DNA from: JBEKHI01 sp050012355
GTDB lineage: Bacteria > Actinomycetota > Actinomycetes > Streptosporangiales > Streptosporangiaceae
Reading direction: 5' to 3'
NCBI GenBank assembly: GCA_050012355.1
Contig: JBEKHI010000223.1
Coordinates: 1 to 13,598 of the forward strand
DNA: 13,598 nt
Shown: positions 5,661-13,267 of the stretch, piece by piece
Layout of the letters: every line of letters begins with the position of its first letter
Numbering within the stretch: position 1 is the stretch's first letter
The notes under the pieces: generated by a model
Databases searched by the model: none
Told to the model about the DNA's origin: nothing
The model's input: only the letters and a program-made list of their open reading frames with translations
Program-made: the position numbers and the translations under genes

Positions 5661-8099
5661 CTAGAGCACTCCTAGACGACGGCCCTGCGCGATGGCGGCC
5701 CGGCGCGAGGTGACTCCAAGCTTCCGGTACGCGATCCGCAGGTGGGTCTTCACCGTGTTGACCGACAGGAACAGCGCCTCGGCGATCTCCTGATTGGTCA
5801 GGTAGGCGGGCAGCAGCCGGAGCACGGCCAGCTCGCTGTCGGTGAGCGTTGGCGCGGGGCCGTCCGTCGCGGACTCCGCGTCGGACAGCTGCGCCTGGAA
5901 CCGCGCCAGCACCCGCGCGGCGAACGACGCGACATCGCTGGTCGGGGGGATGAGCAGCGAGATGGCGGTGCGTAGCGCCGTGCCTCCCTCGAGGAACGGC
6001 AGGTACGCGCCGTGTGGTGCGGCCGCCGCCAGCGCCTGCTCTAGCAACCGCGAGGCCATCACGCTGTCACCGCGGGCGCGGCTCGCGACGGCGGCGACGA
6101 GCCGGGCCGTGATCAGCTCACGCGGGCCGGACGCCTGCGCGTCGTCGCCGAGGAACTCCCTGGCCAGCGCGAGCGCGCCGTCCGCGTCAGCCCCGCCGAG
6201 CAGGGCGCGAGCGCGGGTGAGGGGATGGGCCGGGTCGGGCGCCATGTGCGTGGCCGGGTGGCGTAGCCGCACTCGCAGCCAGTCGTGAATGGCGGCGGCG
6301 TCAGGCTCCCCCGGCAGCCAGGCGGCCGCGGCCGGGTCGGCCTGGCCGACCGCGGCGGCCGCTGCCATCGCGTCGTCACGTTCCATCGCGACGTGCGCCG
6401 TCGCGAGCGCGGTCAGGCACGCGACAGCCGGGTCCGTACCGCCGCCGCGTAGTTCACCGATCAGCCGGTCGGCGGCGGTGAGGTCGCCGCGGCGCGCCTG
6501 CGCCAGTGCCTGCCAGCCGCGGACCCGGCCGACCAGCTCCGGCAGGCCGACGTGGAACCGATGCTCGGCGTGGCTGAACGCGTCCCTGGCCTCGCGGAGA
6601 TTGCCGTCACGCAAGGCCGCGGTGCCGAGGGCGAACCACAGCAGGCCGATCGCGGCCTGCTGGGCCGGCGGGCCACCGTCCGGTGACGACTCGGCGATCA
6701 GCTTGCTCTCAGCGTCGGCGCCGGTCAGCATCACCCGCAACGCGGTCAGCCAGGCTATCGGGGCGAGCCTGGCGTCCGGCGGCCGCTGCGCGGCGCAGGT
6801 CAGCCAGACCGCGGCGGTCTCCGGGTCGTCGGCGCACAACCGCGCGGCCGCGAAGGCGCCCGCGACCGCCGGGTCCGCGGTCCGCCGGGCGGCGGGGAAC
6901 TCGCCGAGCAGTCGTTCCAGCTCGGCCGCGCGTCCAGGGAGTTCGGCGAAGAACCCGCCCTCGGCGAGCAGCCGGGACGCGAACTCCCAGTCGCCGGCCT
7001 CGACCGCGCAGCGCACCGAGTCCACCGCGTCGCCGTGGGCGGCGTACCAGCGGGCCGCCCGGCCGAACAGTCCCGGTACCTCACGAGGGCGTTCCCGCCG
7101 CAGCTCCGCCAGCAGCGTGTCACGCAGCAGCGGGGACAAGCGGTAGCGCCCGTTCTCGCCTGGTTCCGCGAGCCCAGTGAGCCCGCTGAGCCTGCCGAGG
7201 GACGCGCCCGCCCCGGGCTCATCGCACAGCGCTTCGGCTAGGTCCTCGGTAACCTCGCCGGCCACGCTCGTCCGCAGCAGGATCAGCCTGTCCTGCGGCG
7301 ACAGCCCGTCCAGCACCTCGTCCCGCAGGTAATCGGCCACCGCGGGATCGCCCGGGCCACCGAGCGCGACGAGCTTCAGGCCGCCCATCCAGCCTCGGGT
7401 GTAGGCCAGCAGCCCCGCCTGGTCCGCCTCGGTCCCGGGCACGCCGATCCTGGCCAGGTACTGCGCGGCTTCACCGGGAGTGCACGCGAGGTCGGCGCCG
7501 CCGATCTCGGCTAGGTCGCCGGACAGCCGCAGCCTGGCCACGTGCGAGCCGGCCAGCCATCGCCCGCTGAGGATGATCCGCACCGGGTCCGGCGCGTGCC
7601 CGAGCAGGAAATTCAGGTCGTGCAGCGCCGCACTGCCCGCTAGTTCGTGTACGTCGTCGAGAATCAGCACGGCGGGACCGCCAAACGCGCGCAGGATGTC
7701 CTCCATCGCGGCCGCGGGCCGGTCGGCGCCTGAGCGGCTGCGCGGGATCAGCGGACTCAGCGGACTCAGCGGGGCGGGATCCCGCCCCGCCCGCGCCGCG
7801 ATGCCCAAGTGCGCCCAGAACCTCTCCTGATCCCGGTCACCCTCATCGAGCGAGAGCCAGACGATCCGGCGGGAGCCCGCTTGTGCCGCCCAGGAGGCGC
7901 AGGCGATGGTCTTGCCCGCGCCAGCCGGGCCGGTGATGACCGTCACCCGCTTACGAACGGAATCGGAGATGAGATCGCGGACCCGGCTCCGGATGAGGAT
8001 CTCCTCCCGCAGCCGCGGCACGCGGAATTTGTCCTCGCGAATCTGCCGCGGGTCGACGATCGACTCACCCGCCCCGATAAGCGCTCTGGGCATATCCAC
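5661..8099 (-). CDS. MalT/LAL-type STAND ATPase regulator with C-terminal LuxR HTH
   Basis: The protein has 812 residues, in the 800-950 range usual for MalT-like and LAL regulators. The N-terminal ATPase has Walker A GPAGAGKT (57-64) and Walker B VLILDDVHEL (144-153). The middle (about 330-720) is Ala/Leu-rich helical repeat, the sensor and oligomerisation part. The last 61 residues (752-812) are a LuxR/GerE HTH: LTDSELAVLRLL, NQEIAEALFLSVNTVKTHL, YRKLGVTSRR. Proteins of this type bind ATP and an effector, multimerise and activate transcription. No target is evident; there is no cognate metabolic operon in the window. Start: GTG 8099 has GAGGGG 8 bases upstream, while ATG 8093 has GGGGG 5 bases upstream; both fit. 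Residues 111-116 come from a 9-bp tandem repeat. It is 135 bases downstream of lacI on the same strand. Confidence 0.92.
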   Translation of the reverse strand: MDMPRALIGAGESIVDPRQIREDKFRVPRLREEILIRSRVRDLISDSVRKRVTVITGPAGAGKTIACASWAAQAGSRRIVWLSLDEGDRDQERFWAHLGIAARAGRDPAPLSPLSPLIPRSRSGADRPAAAMEDILRAFGGPAVLILDDVHELAGSAALHDLNFLLGHAPDPVRIILSGRWLAGSHVARLRLSGDLAEIGGADLACTPGEAAQYLARIGVPGTEADQAGLLAYTRGWMGGLKLVALGGPGDPAVADYLRDEVLDGLSPQDRLILLRTSVAGEVTEDLAEALCDEPGAGASLGRLSGLTGLAEPGENGRYRLSPLLRDTLLAELRRERPREVPGLFGRAARWYAAHGDAVDSVRCAVEAGDWEFASRLLAEGGFFAELPGRAAELERLLGEFPAARRTADPAVAGAFAAARLCADDPETAAVWLTCAAQRPPDARLAPIAWLTALRVMLTGADAESKLIAESSPDGGPPAQQAAIGLLWFALGTAALRDGNLREARDAFSHAEHRFHVGLPELVGRVRGWQALAQARRGDLTAADRLIGELRGGGTDPAVACLTALATAHVAMERDDAMAAAAAVGQADPAAAAWLPGEPDAAAIHDWLRVRLRHPATHMAPDPAHPLTRARALLGGADADGALALAREFLGDDAQASGPRELITARLVAAVASRARGDSVMASRLLEQALAAAAPHGAYLPFLEGGTALRTAISLLIPPTSDVASFAARVLARFQAQLSDAESATDGPAPTLTDSELAVLRLLPAYLTNQEIAEALFLSVNTVKTHLRIAYRKLGVTSRRAAIAQGRRLGVL
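7750..7772. repeat. In-gene 9-bp tandem repeat next to an 18-bp palindrome
   Basis: AGCGGACTC occurs twice (7750-7758, 7759-7767), then AGCGG. On the coding (minus) strand it yields the repeated PLS of PLSPLSPL in the regulator's ATPase domain. Immediately after it is the perfect palindrome GGGGCGGGATCCCGCCCC (7771-7788). The repeat keeps frame (9 bp) and lies in a linker-like segment that probably tolerates length change. Confidence 0.7.
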
Positions 8100-8172
8100 C
8101 CCCGGGGTCCCCTCGAGTAATTTCCGGATCGCTCAGCGTACCCAGCCTCTGCGTCAGCTATGCCTTCTAGCT

Positions 8173-8193
8173 GGAAAAAAGAGATTTTTGTCC
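8173..8193. promoter_or_regulatory. AT-rich imperfect palindrome upstream of the LAL-type regulator
   Basis: GGAAAAAAGAGATTTTTGTCC is nearly symmetric (GGAAAAAA against GGACAAAA on the other strand). It stands out in GC-rich surroundings, about 75-95 bases before the regulator start. A TATAAA (minus strand, 8203-8198) beside it is a -10 candidate. It may be part of the regulator's promoter or an operator; its T run on the minus strand could also help end lacI transcription. Confidence 0.35.
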
Positions 8194-8216
8194 GGATTTA
8201 TAGGTACTGATGCAGC

Positions 8217-8231
8217 CACCCTAGGAGGGTG
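8217..8231 (-). terminator. Short hairpin just after the lacI stop, weak terminator candidate
   Basis: CACCCT-AGG-AGGGTG is a perfect 6-bp stem with a 3-base loop, 3 bases after the lacI stop on the minus strand. No T run follows directly; the nearest is at 8180-8175, about 40 bases on. It may slow or stop lacI transcription before the LAL-type gene, but as an intrinsic terminator it is weak. Confidence 0.3.
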
Positions 8232-8234
8232 AGT

Positions 8235-9275
8235 TCAGGTTGGCTCGGTCACCTCTGGGGCGGCGGCCGTGGACTGCCGGGCGATCAGCTGGGTTCCGAG
8301 CAGGAGCTTGCGCGGGGTCACCGTCTTGTCGCGCAGCTGCGCCAGGATCAGGTTCGCCGCCTCGACGCCCAGCTCGTAGCCGGGGAAGTGCATGGTGGAC
8401 AGCGATGGATGTAGCTGCTCGCTGAGCGGCACGTCGTCGAAGCCGATGACCGACACGTCCTCCGGGCAGCGCAGCCCGGCCTTCTCGAGCGCGATGTAAC
8501 AGCCGACCGCGAGCCAGTCGTTGGCGGCGACGATCGCCGTCACCCGGCGTCCGCCGACCAGTAGCTCCTGGCAGGCCGCCGCGCCGGCCGGGACCGAGTA
8601 TGCGTCCGCGATCCTGATCAACCGGGAATCGGGCCGGAGCCCGCTGTTCTCGATCGCCTCCTTGAAACCGCGCAGCCGCGCGTGCAGCACCGGGACATCC
8701 AGCGGCCCGGCGACGCACCCGATCCGGGTATGCCCCAGCCTCGTCAGGTGGCCGACCGCGGCGCGCGCCCCGCCCTCGTTATCGGCGTCGACCGCCGAGC
8801 AGACCTGATCAGGCGCGTCGCGAGCGACCACGACCACCGGCAGTCCGGTCCCGGCGGCCTCGATGATCACGTCGTCCTGCACCCGGGCGGTGGCGATGAT
8901 CAGGCCCTCGCTGCGCCACGCGGCCATGCCGTTGACCAGCGCCCTCACCCGTTGCGGGTCGTCACCGGTGTAGGTGATCCACGGGACGTAACCTGCCGAG
9001 TCCAGCTGGTTGTTGGCGCCGCGCAGGAACTCCCCGACCCACGGGTGCCGCAGCGTGCGGACCAGCACCCCGACCCCGCGTGACGCTCCGCCACGGAGCG
9101 CCTGGGCGATGGGGTCGGCCACGTACCCGAGCTTGTCGGCCGCCGCGCGGACCCGGGCGACGGTATCCGCGTTGACAAGCGGCTGCTTGTCGGGGTTGAG
9201 CGCGCGTGACGCCGTCGCGGGGTGGACCCCCGCTTCACGGGCGACGTCATGCAACGTCACGTTACGCCGTGACAT
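8235..9275 (-). CDS. LacI-family transcriptional repressor
   Basis: The protein has 346 residues, normal for full-length LacI/GalR regulators. The ATG at 9275 follows GGGGG (minus strand, in 9284-9280). The N-terminal HTH (about 6-26) reads VTLHDVAREAGVHPATASRAL, followed by the hinge LGYVADPIAQALRGG. From residue 66 the periplasmic-binding-protein-like effector domain follows (GVGVLVRTL, then GLIIATARV, DADNEGGARAAVGHLTRLGH, ISVIGFDD-like VSVIGFDDVPLSEQLHPSLS). These elements bind a sugar or nucleoside-type ligand in the family. It is divergent from an MFS permease, the usual layout for a repressor controlling an uptake gene and itself; the inverted repeat at 9301-9333 is a candidate site. 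The ligand cannot be read from sequence, and no catabolic enzyme lies beside it. Confidence 0.94.
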   Translation of the reverse strand: MSRRNVTLHDVAREAGVHPATASRALNPDKQPLVNADTVARVRAAADKLGYVADPIAQALRGGASRGVGVLVRTLRHPWVGEFLRGANNQLDSAGYVPWITYTGDDPQRVRALVNGMAAWRSEGLIIATARVQDDVIIEAAGTGLPVVVVARDAPDQVCSAVDADNEGGARAAVGHLTRLGHTRIGCVAGPLDVPVLHARLRGFKEAIENSGLRPDSRLIRIADAYSVPAGAAACQELLVGGRRVTAIVAANDWLAVGCYIALEKAGLRCPEDVSVIGFDDVPLSEQLHPSLSTMHFPGYELGVEAANLILAQLRDKTVTPRKLLLGTQLIARQSTAAAPEVTEPT

Positions 9276-9300
9276 TCAACCCCCAAGTGAACACGCACAG

Positions 9301-9333
9301 TAACCGCAGACTACCCGCACTCCCCTGCGGTTA
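9301..9333. promoter_or_regulatory. Inverted repeat in the lacI/MFS control region
   Basis: TAACCGCAG (9301-9309) and CTGCGGTTA (9325-9333) are perfect 9-bp arms around 15 bases, about 26 bases upstream of the lacI start in the 180-base divergent gap. The spacing is wide for one LacI dimer, whose sites are usually near 16-20 bp with a central CG, so it could be two half-sites or an RNA hairpin in the lacI leader. A TTGACT at 9408-9413 may be the -35 of the MFS promoter; no good -10 follows. Confidence 0.4.
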
Positions 9334-9455
9334 ACCCGTCCGCGGCCAAGTCGGACATCGCCCCTGATCGAGACCCAAGAAATGCCTTTCACCTCTTCCC
9401 ACCTACCTTGACTGACAAGTAACATCTGCGTACCCGAAGCCAGAGGGAGGCGCTG

Positions 9456-10718
9456 GTGGGCACTACCGACCCGGCGGCCGCGGACGCTGACCTGCTTGTC
9501 ACCGCCGACGCCGCCGAGCCGACCGCTCGCGTTTCGCGGGGCTGGACCACCCGGTTCACGCTGCTGTGGCTCGGGTTCTGGATGGCGTGGCTGGTACCGG
9601 TGCAGTTGCTGCTGCCCAACCAGCTCGGCGTGGTCGATAACGCGCACAAGGTGCGGGACTTCGGGCTGATCAACGGGGCGGCGGGGGTCGCGGCGCTGAT
9701 CGTGCTGCCGCTGGCGGGGGCGCTGTGTGACCGGACGAGAACCCGGTTCGGCCGGCGCCGGACCTGGATGGCCGCCGGGATCGCGGTGTTCACCGTCGCG
9801 CTCATCCTGACCGGGATGCAAACGCACGTCGTTACGATCCTGCTGGCCTGGGTTCTCGCGTCGGTGGGCTTCTCCATGGCCTCGGCTGGCCTGTTCGCGG
9901 CGGTCGCCGACCAGGTGCCGGTGACCCAGCGCGGGATTATCTCGAGCGCCATCTTCGGCCCGCAGGCGCTTGGCCTGCTTGTCGGCCTGGTCCTGCTCAC
10001 GACCGTGATCACCTCGACCACGGGCGGTTTCGTCACCCTGGCCGTCTTCGTCGTCGCCTTGTCGGTGCCGTTCGTGCTGCAATACCGGGAGACCCTGAGC
10101 GCCGCCACGGCGACCCCGCTCAACCTGCGCCAGGCCATGTGGGTGTCGCCGCGGCAGTACCCGGATTTCGCCTGGGCCTTCGGCGGCCGGGTGATGGTCA
10201 ACATCGGGAACGCGCTCGGAACCACCTACCTGCTGTACTTCTTCCGCGATTACCTGCGGCTGAAGGACCCAGAGGGCGCGCTCCTCATAGCCACCGCGAT
10301 CTATCTGGTGTTCACCTTGCTGGCCGCTTACAGCGGCGGGGTGATCTCGGACCGGACCGGGCGCCGCCGGGTGTTCGTCGCGGTCGCCTCGGTGCTGCAG
10401 GGCGTGGCCGCGCTGGTCCTTGTCGTGGCGCCGAGCTTCCGGACAACCGAGGTTGCGGCGGCGTTTCTCGGCGCGGGGTACGGCGCGTTCTTGTCGGTGG
10501 ACCAGGCGCTGGTGACCCAGGTCCTGCCGGACGCCGGGTCCCGGTCCAAGGACCTCGGCATCATGAACATCGGCACCAACGTGCCGCAGGCCCTGGCACC
10601 GGTGGCCGCGGCCCTGGTGATCGACCAGCTTGGCGGCTACCGGGAGCTCTTCGGCTTCGCGGGGATGTTCACCTTTTTCGGGGTACTCATGGTCTACCGG
10701 ATCAAGTCCGTCAAGTAA
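9456..10718 (+). CDS. MFS permease, probably solute uptake
   Basis: The protein has 420 residues, with a GTG start at 9456 placed 5 bases after GGGAGG. A polar, acidic-to-neutral tail of about 30 residues precedes 12 predicted hydrophobic segments. The loop 2-3 motif A reads GALCDRTRTRFGRRR (88-102), with an echo in the second half, GVISDRTGRRR (295-305); this duplicate loop is the mark of the major facilitator fold. The overall pattern (DRTRTRFGRRRTWM) resembles the sugar-cation symporter-like MFS group found in actinobacteria. Divergence from a LacI repressor supports uptake of a sugar or glycoside-like compound (inference). A DedA gene follows 34 bases downstream and may be cotranscribed. 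Confidence 0.9.
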   Translation: MGTTDPAAADADLLVTADAAEPTARVSRGWTTRFTLLWLGFWMAWLVPVQLLLPNQLGVVDNAHKVRDFGLINGAAGVAALIVLPLAGALCDRTRTRFGRRRTWMAAGIAVFTVALILTGMQTHVVTILLAWVLASVGFSMASAGLFAAVADQVPVTQRGIISSAIFGPQALGLLVGLVLLTTVITSTTGGFVTLAVFVVALSVPFVLQYRETLSAATATPLNLRQAMWVSPRQYPDFAWAFGGRVMVNIGNALGTTYLLYFFRDYLRLKDPEGALLIATAIYLVFTLLAAYSGGVISDRTGRRRVFVAVASVLQGVAALVLVVAPSFRTTEVAAAFLGAGYGAFLSVDQALVTQVLPDAGSRSKDLGIMNIGTNVPQALAPVAAALVIDQLGGYRELFGFAGMFTFFGVLMVYRIKSVK

Positions 10719-10752
10719 GGTCGTGTCCCTCGAGTAAGTCGGGGGGCGACGC

Positions 10753-11385
10753 TTGAGCATTAACAGCCTTATCAGTACGTACGGGTACGCCGCGGTCTTT
10801 CTTATCGTGGGCGCCGAGAGCATCGGGATCCCGTTGCCGGGCGAGACCGCGCTGATTCTGGCCGGGACGTACGCGGGCCAGTCGCACAAGCTGAATCCCT
10901 GGGCGCTGTGGGCCGTCGCGTCGGCGGCGGCCATCATCGGGGACAACATCGGCTTCTGGGTTGGCGACAAGGGCGGCTATCCGCTCGCCCGCCGGTACGG
11001 ACCCAAAATCGGGCTAGATGAACGGAAATTGAAGACCGCACGGTACCTCTTCGACCGGTATGGCGGAAAAGTCGTGTTCTTCGGCCGATGGGTATCGATC
11101 TTGCGCGCCTATGCGGCGTTCCTTGCCGGTACGAGCAAAATGCACTGGCGGCGTTTTCTTCCGGCTAATGCCTTCGGCGGCATCACCTGGGCCGCTACCT
11201 ACACCTTCGCCGCGTACCTACTCGGGAATACGTTCCAGCGGCTGTCGCACACCATCGACTGGATCATCGGTGGCGTCGCGGTGGTGGCCGTCGTAGCTGT
11301 GTTGTTGCTGCTCCGGCGGCAATTCAGCAGGCTCGCCGATCAAGCGGAGAAGGCCTATCCAGACCCGCTCGAATTATTCCTCTGA
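10753..11385 (+). CDS. DedA/VTT-domain membrane protein
   Basis: The protein has 210 residues, the standard DedA length. The start is TTG at 10753, about 6 bases after CGGGGGGCG. Family marks are E22-SIGIPLPGE (22-31), IIGDNIGFWVG (61-71), FFGRWVSILR (109-118) and Gly126 in AFLAG, which form the re-entrant loops with the acidic and arginine residues required in E. coli DedA proteins. The C-terminus has a final membrane helix and a basic tail. DedA proteins are lipid-scramblase-like transporters, implicated in undecaprenyl-phosphate or phospholipid flipping and in envelope homeostasis. The 34-base gap after the MFS gene has no terminator, so an operon is likely. The third-last codon is TTA (11374-11376), rare in such GC-rich genomes, and it is the antisense TAA stop of the gene at 11374-11550. 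Confidence 0.93.
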   Translation: MSINSLISTYGYAAVFLIVGAESIGIPLPGETALILAGTYAGQSHKLNPWALWAVASAAAIIGDNIGFWVGDKGGYPLARRYGPKIGLDERKLKTARYLFDRYGGKVVFFGRWVSILRAYAAFLAGTSKMHWRRFLPANAFGGITWAATYTFAAYLLGNTFQRLSHTIDWIIGGVAVVAVVAVLLLLRRQFSRLADQAEKAYPDPLELFL

Positions 11386-11550
11386 TGATCCAGAAAGACC
11401 GAGCTGGTCAGGGTGCTTACGGCGGTAATGATCAGTCAGGACGGTGCTGGCCTGTCCTGGCCGGTAGGCAAGGGTCTGCTGACAGACCTGGCAGCGTGTA
11501 ACCGGCAACTGCGTCACAGTCACCGGAAACTGCGGGGATGATTTGCTCAT
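11374..11550 (-). CDS. Small CxxC...HxxxxH putative zinc-finger protein
   Basis: This 58-residue frame runs on the minus strand from ATG 11550 to TAA 11374. It reads MSKSSPQFPVTVTQLP, then RCQTCQQTLAYRPGQASTVL, then TDHYRRKHPDQLG and a short Ser/Glu tail. Cys20 and Cys23 with His41 and His46 make a C-x2-C-x17-H-x4-H pattern, suitable for one zinc ion; the YRPG turn and HYRRxHP ending recall a class of small actinobacterial proteins (from memory, not verified). AGAAGG lies a few bases before the ATG. Its last 12 bases overlap the end of the DedA gene on the opposite strand. It lies 52 bases downstream of the exporter on the same strand, so it may be cotranscribed. Most of its codons are not extreme in GC, but the motif spacing argues for a real gene. 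It may bind DNA, RNA or a protein partner; function is unknown. Confidence 0.75.
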   Translation of the reverse strand: MSKSSPQFPVTVTQLPVTRCQVCQQTLAYRPGQASTVLTDHYRRKHPDQLGLSGSSEE

Positions 11551-11602
11551 TGTCCTTCTATCATGCCATGCTCGCGGCGAACTTCCTATTCCTCAATTAA
11601 GG

Positions 11603-13123
11603 TTATGTTGTCCGCGCGGTTTGCTGAGCAGCGGGTCCCGGTTCAAGTGGCGGAGCCGTGATCGCGCAGTTGACATCGCACTCCGGGCGCGGGGCGTTCG
11701 GGGCGGCGAACACGTCGTTCCGCACGGTAAGAAATGACAACACAGCGCCCGCCGCGAGCATCACGGCACTGATCACAACGGCTTCGTGAAACCCGCGGGC
11801 GAACCGGTCCGGGTGCGACTCGACGTCACCGGTGAGCCCGGTTAGCGGCGGGATCGCCGCGACCATCAACAGCGACGCCGCCCGGGCGACCGCGTTGTTC
11901 ACCCCGCTGGCGATCCCGGCGTGCCCCACGTCCGCGGCGGCGAGCACGCTGGAGGTGAGCGGGGCGACCACCGCGGTCATGCCGAGCCCGAATACCAGCA
12001 CCGCGGGCAGCACGTCGGCGACGTAGGAGGCACCGAGCCCGATCCTGGTCATCAGCAGCAGCCCGCAGGCCGTCACGGTCAGGCCGACGGTCAGCGGCAG
12101 CCGCGGTCCGATCCGGCGGGCCAGCCAGCCCGCGCGGGAGGACAGCAGCAGCATCAAGACCGTGAACGGCAGCAGCGAGATGCCCGCCGCCAGCGGCGAG
12201 AACCCCGCGACCACCTGCAGTGTCTGGACGAACAGGAAGAGCACCACGCCCAGCCCGCCGTACACCACGAAGGTGATCACGTTGATCACGGTGAACTGGC
12301 GGGAGGCGAATAGCTCAAACGGCAGCATCGCGTTATCGCCAGCCCGCCACTCGCGCAGCACGAAGCTGACGGCGCTGCCGATCCCGACCGCCCCGGCGAC
12401 GCCCGCCTGCCAGCCGGGGCCGGAGGTGGCCGAGGTCAGCGCGTAGGTGATCCCGGCGAGGCCGAGCATGCCCAGGACCGCTCCCAGCACGTCGAACCGG
12501 CCGGGCGCCTTCTCGCCGACCGATTCCGGCACGTGCCGTAGCGTGACGACGACCGTGACGGCGACCAGCGGCACGTTGACCAGGAACACCCAGCGCCACC
12601 CGGGGCCGCCCACCAGCCAGCCGCCGAGGAACGGCCCGGCCGCGCCGGCCACGCCGCCGAGTCCGGACCACGCCCCCACCGCGCTGGACCGGTCGTCGCT
12701 GCTGAACGAAGCCTGGATGATGGCCAGTGAGCCGGGGGTGAGGAGCGCTCCCCCGACGCCCTCGACGGCCCGGGACGCGATCAGCATCTGGGCGTTGACG
12801 GCCACGCCGCACAGCACCGATGCGAGCGCGAACCACACGAGACCGATGATGAAGATCCGCCGCCGGCCGTACCTGTCCCCCAGCGCGCCGCCGAGCAGGA
12901 TCATCCCGGCGAGCGTCAACGTGTAGGCGTTGACCGTCCACTGCAATTCCGCGAGCGAGGCGCCGAACGTCCGGCCGATCGACGGCAGCGCCACGTTCAC
13001 CACCGTGCCGTCCAGCATCGCCACGCCGGAGCCGAGCACCGTGGCGAGCAGCACCCAGCGGCCCCTGGCCGACGATAGCCTCAGCTGCTCCACGGGTCGG
13101 ACCCTAACATGCCCACTGACCAC
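11603..13123 (-). CDS. DHA2-family (14-helix) MFS drug exporter, EmrB/QacA-like
   Basis: The protein has up to 506 residues. Motifs of the drug:H+ antiporter-2 family are present in order: LDGTVVNVALP (37-47) in helix 1, motif A GALGDRYGRRR (79-89) and the antiporter motif C GLGGVAGAAGPFLGG (154-168). Hydrophobic segments continue to about residue 470, enough for 14 helices. Such pumps export drugs or self-made metabolites using the proton gradient. The C-terminal tail after the last helix carries two cysteines (PECDVNCAIT), unusual but unexplained. The start is uncertain: GTG 13123 has no clear ribosome site, while GTG 13093 (VEQLRLSSARGRW) has AGGG 8 bases upstream, giving 496 residues. No regulator adjoins it, but its upstream region has two abutting palindromes (13155-13179). 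Confidence 0.93.
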   Translation of the reverse strand: MVSGHVRVRPVEQLRLSSARGRWVLLATVLGSGVAMLDGTVVNVALPSIGRTFGASLAELQWTVNAYTLTLAGMILLGGALGDRYGRRRIFIIGLVWFALASVLCGVAVNAQMLIASRAVEGVGGALLTPGSLAIIQASFSSDDRSSAVGAWSGLGGVAGAAGPFLGGWLVGGPGWRWVFLVNVPLVAVTVVVTLRHVPESVGEKAPGRFDVLGAVLGMLGLAGITYALTSATSGPGWQAGVAGAVGIGSAVSFVLREWRAGDNAMLPFELFASRQFTVINVITFVVYGGLGVVLFLFVQTLQVVAGFSPLAAGISLLPFTVLMLLLSSRAGWLARRIGPRLPLTVGLTVTACGLLLMTRIGLGASYVADVLPAVLVFGLGMTAVVAPLTSSVLAAADVGHAGIASGVNNAVARAASLLMVAAIPPLTGLTGDVESHPDRFARGFHEAVVISAVMLAAGAVLSFLTVRNDVFAAPNAPRPECDVNCAITAPPLEPGPAAQQTARTT

Positions 13124-13154
13124 CGCTTTCGCGCGCTGCTGGCCGCACCCAGCC

Positions 13155-13179
13155 GACAGTAGCTGTCTGTTGTCAACAG
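13155..13179. promoter_or_regulatory. Two abutting palindromes upstream of the drug exporter
   Basis: GACAG-TAG-CTGTC (13155-13167) and CTGTTG-T-CAACAG (13167-13179) are both perfect and share one base. The second contains TTGACA on the minus strand (13176-13171), a consensus -35, though no clear -10 lies 17 bases on. A TetR or MarR dimer pair could bind here; MarR sites often hold TTG...CAA arms. The regulator would be encoded elsewhere. Confidence 0.45.
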
Positions 13180-13267
13180 TTCACTTCTTTTTTCCTTCAT
13201 AACGACGAGTGTGATACGTCCTGGATTTACCCTGAATCGCCGAGGCGGCAAGTACGTCTACGGAGAT

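Noticed and set aside
9276..10970. 564-codon open frame on the minus strand opposite the MFS permease
   Set aside because: It is antisense to a clear permease and the start of DedA, has a low-complexity Arg/His/Gln/Gly composition and no family motifs; it is a GC-bias shadow.
11543..11737. 64-codon plus-strand frame after DedA
   Set aside because: It overlaps the start of the small zinc-finger gene and the end of the exporter on the opposite strand, with no ribosome site or motif.
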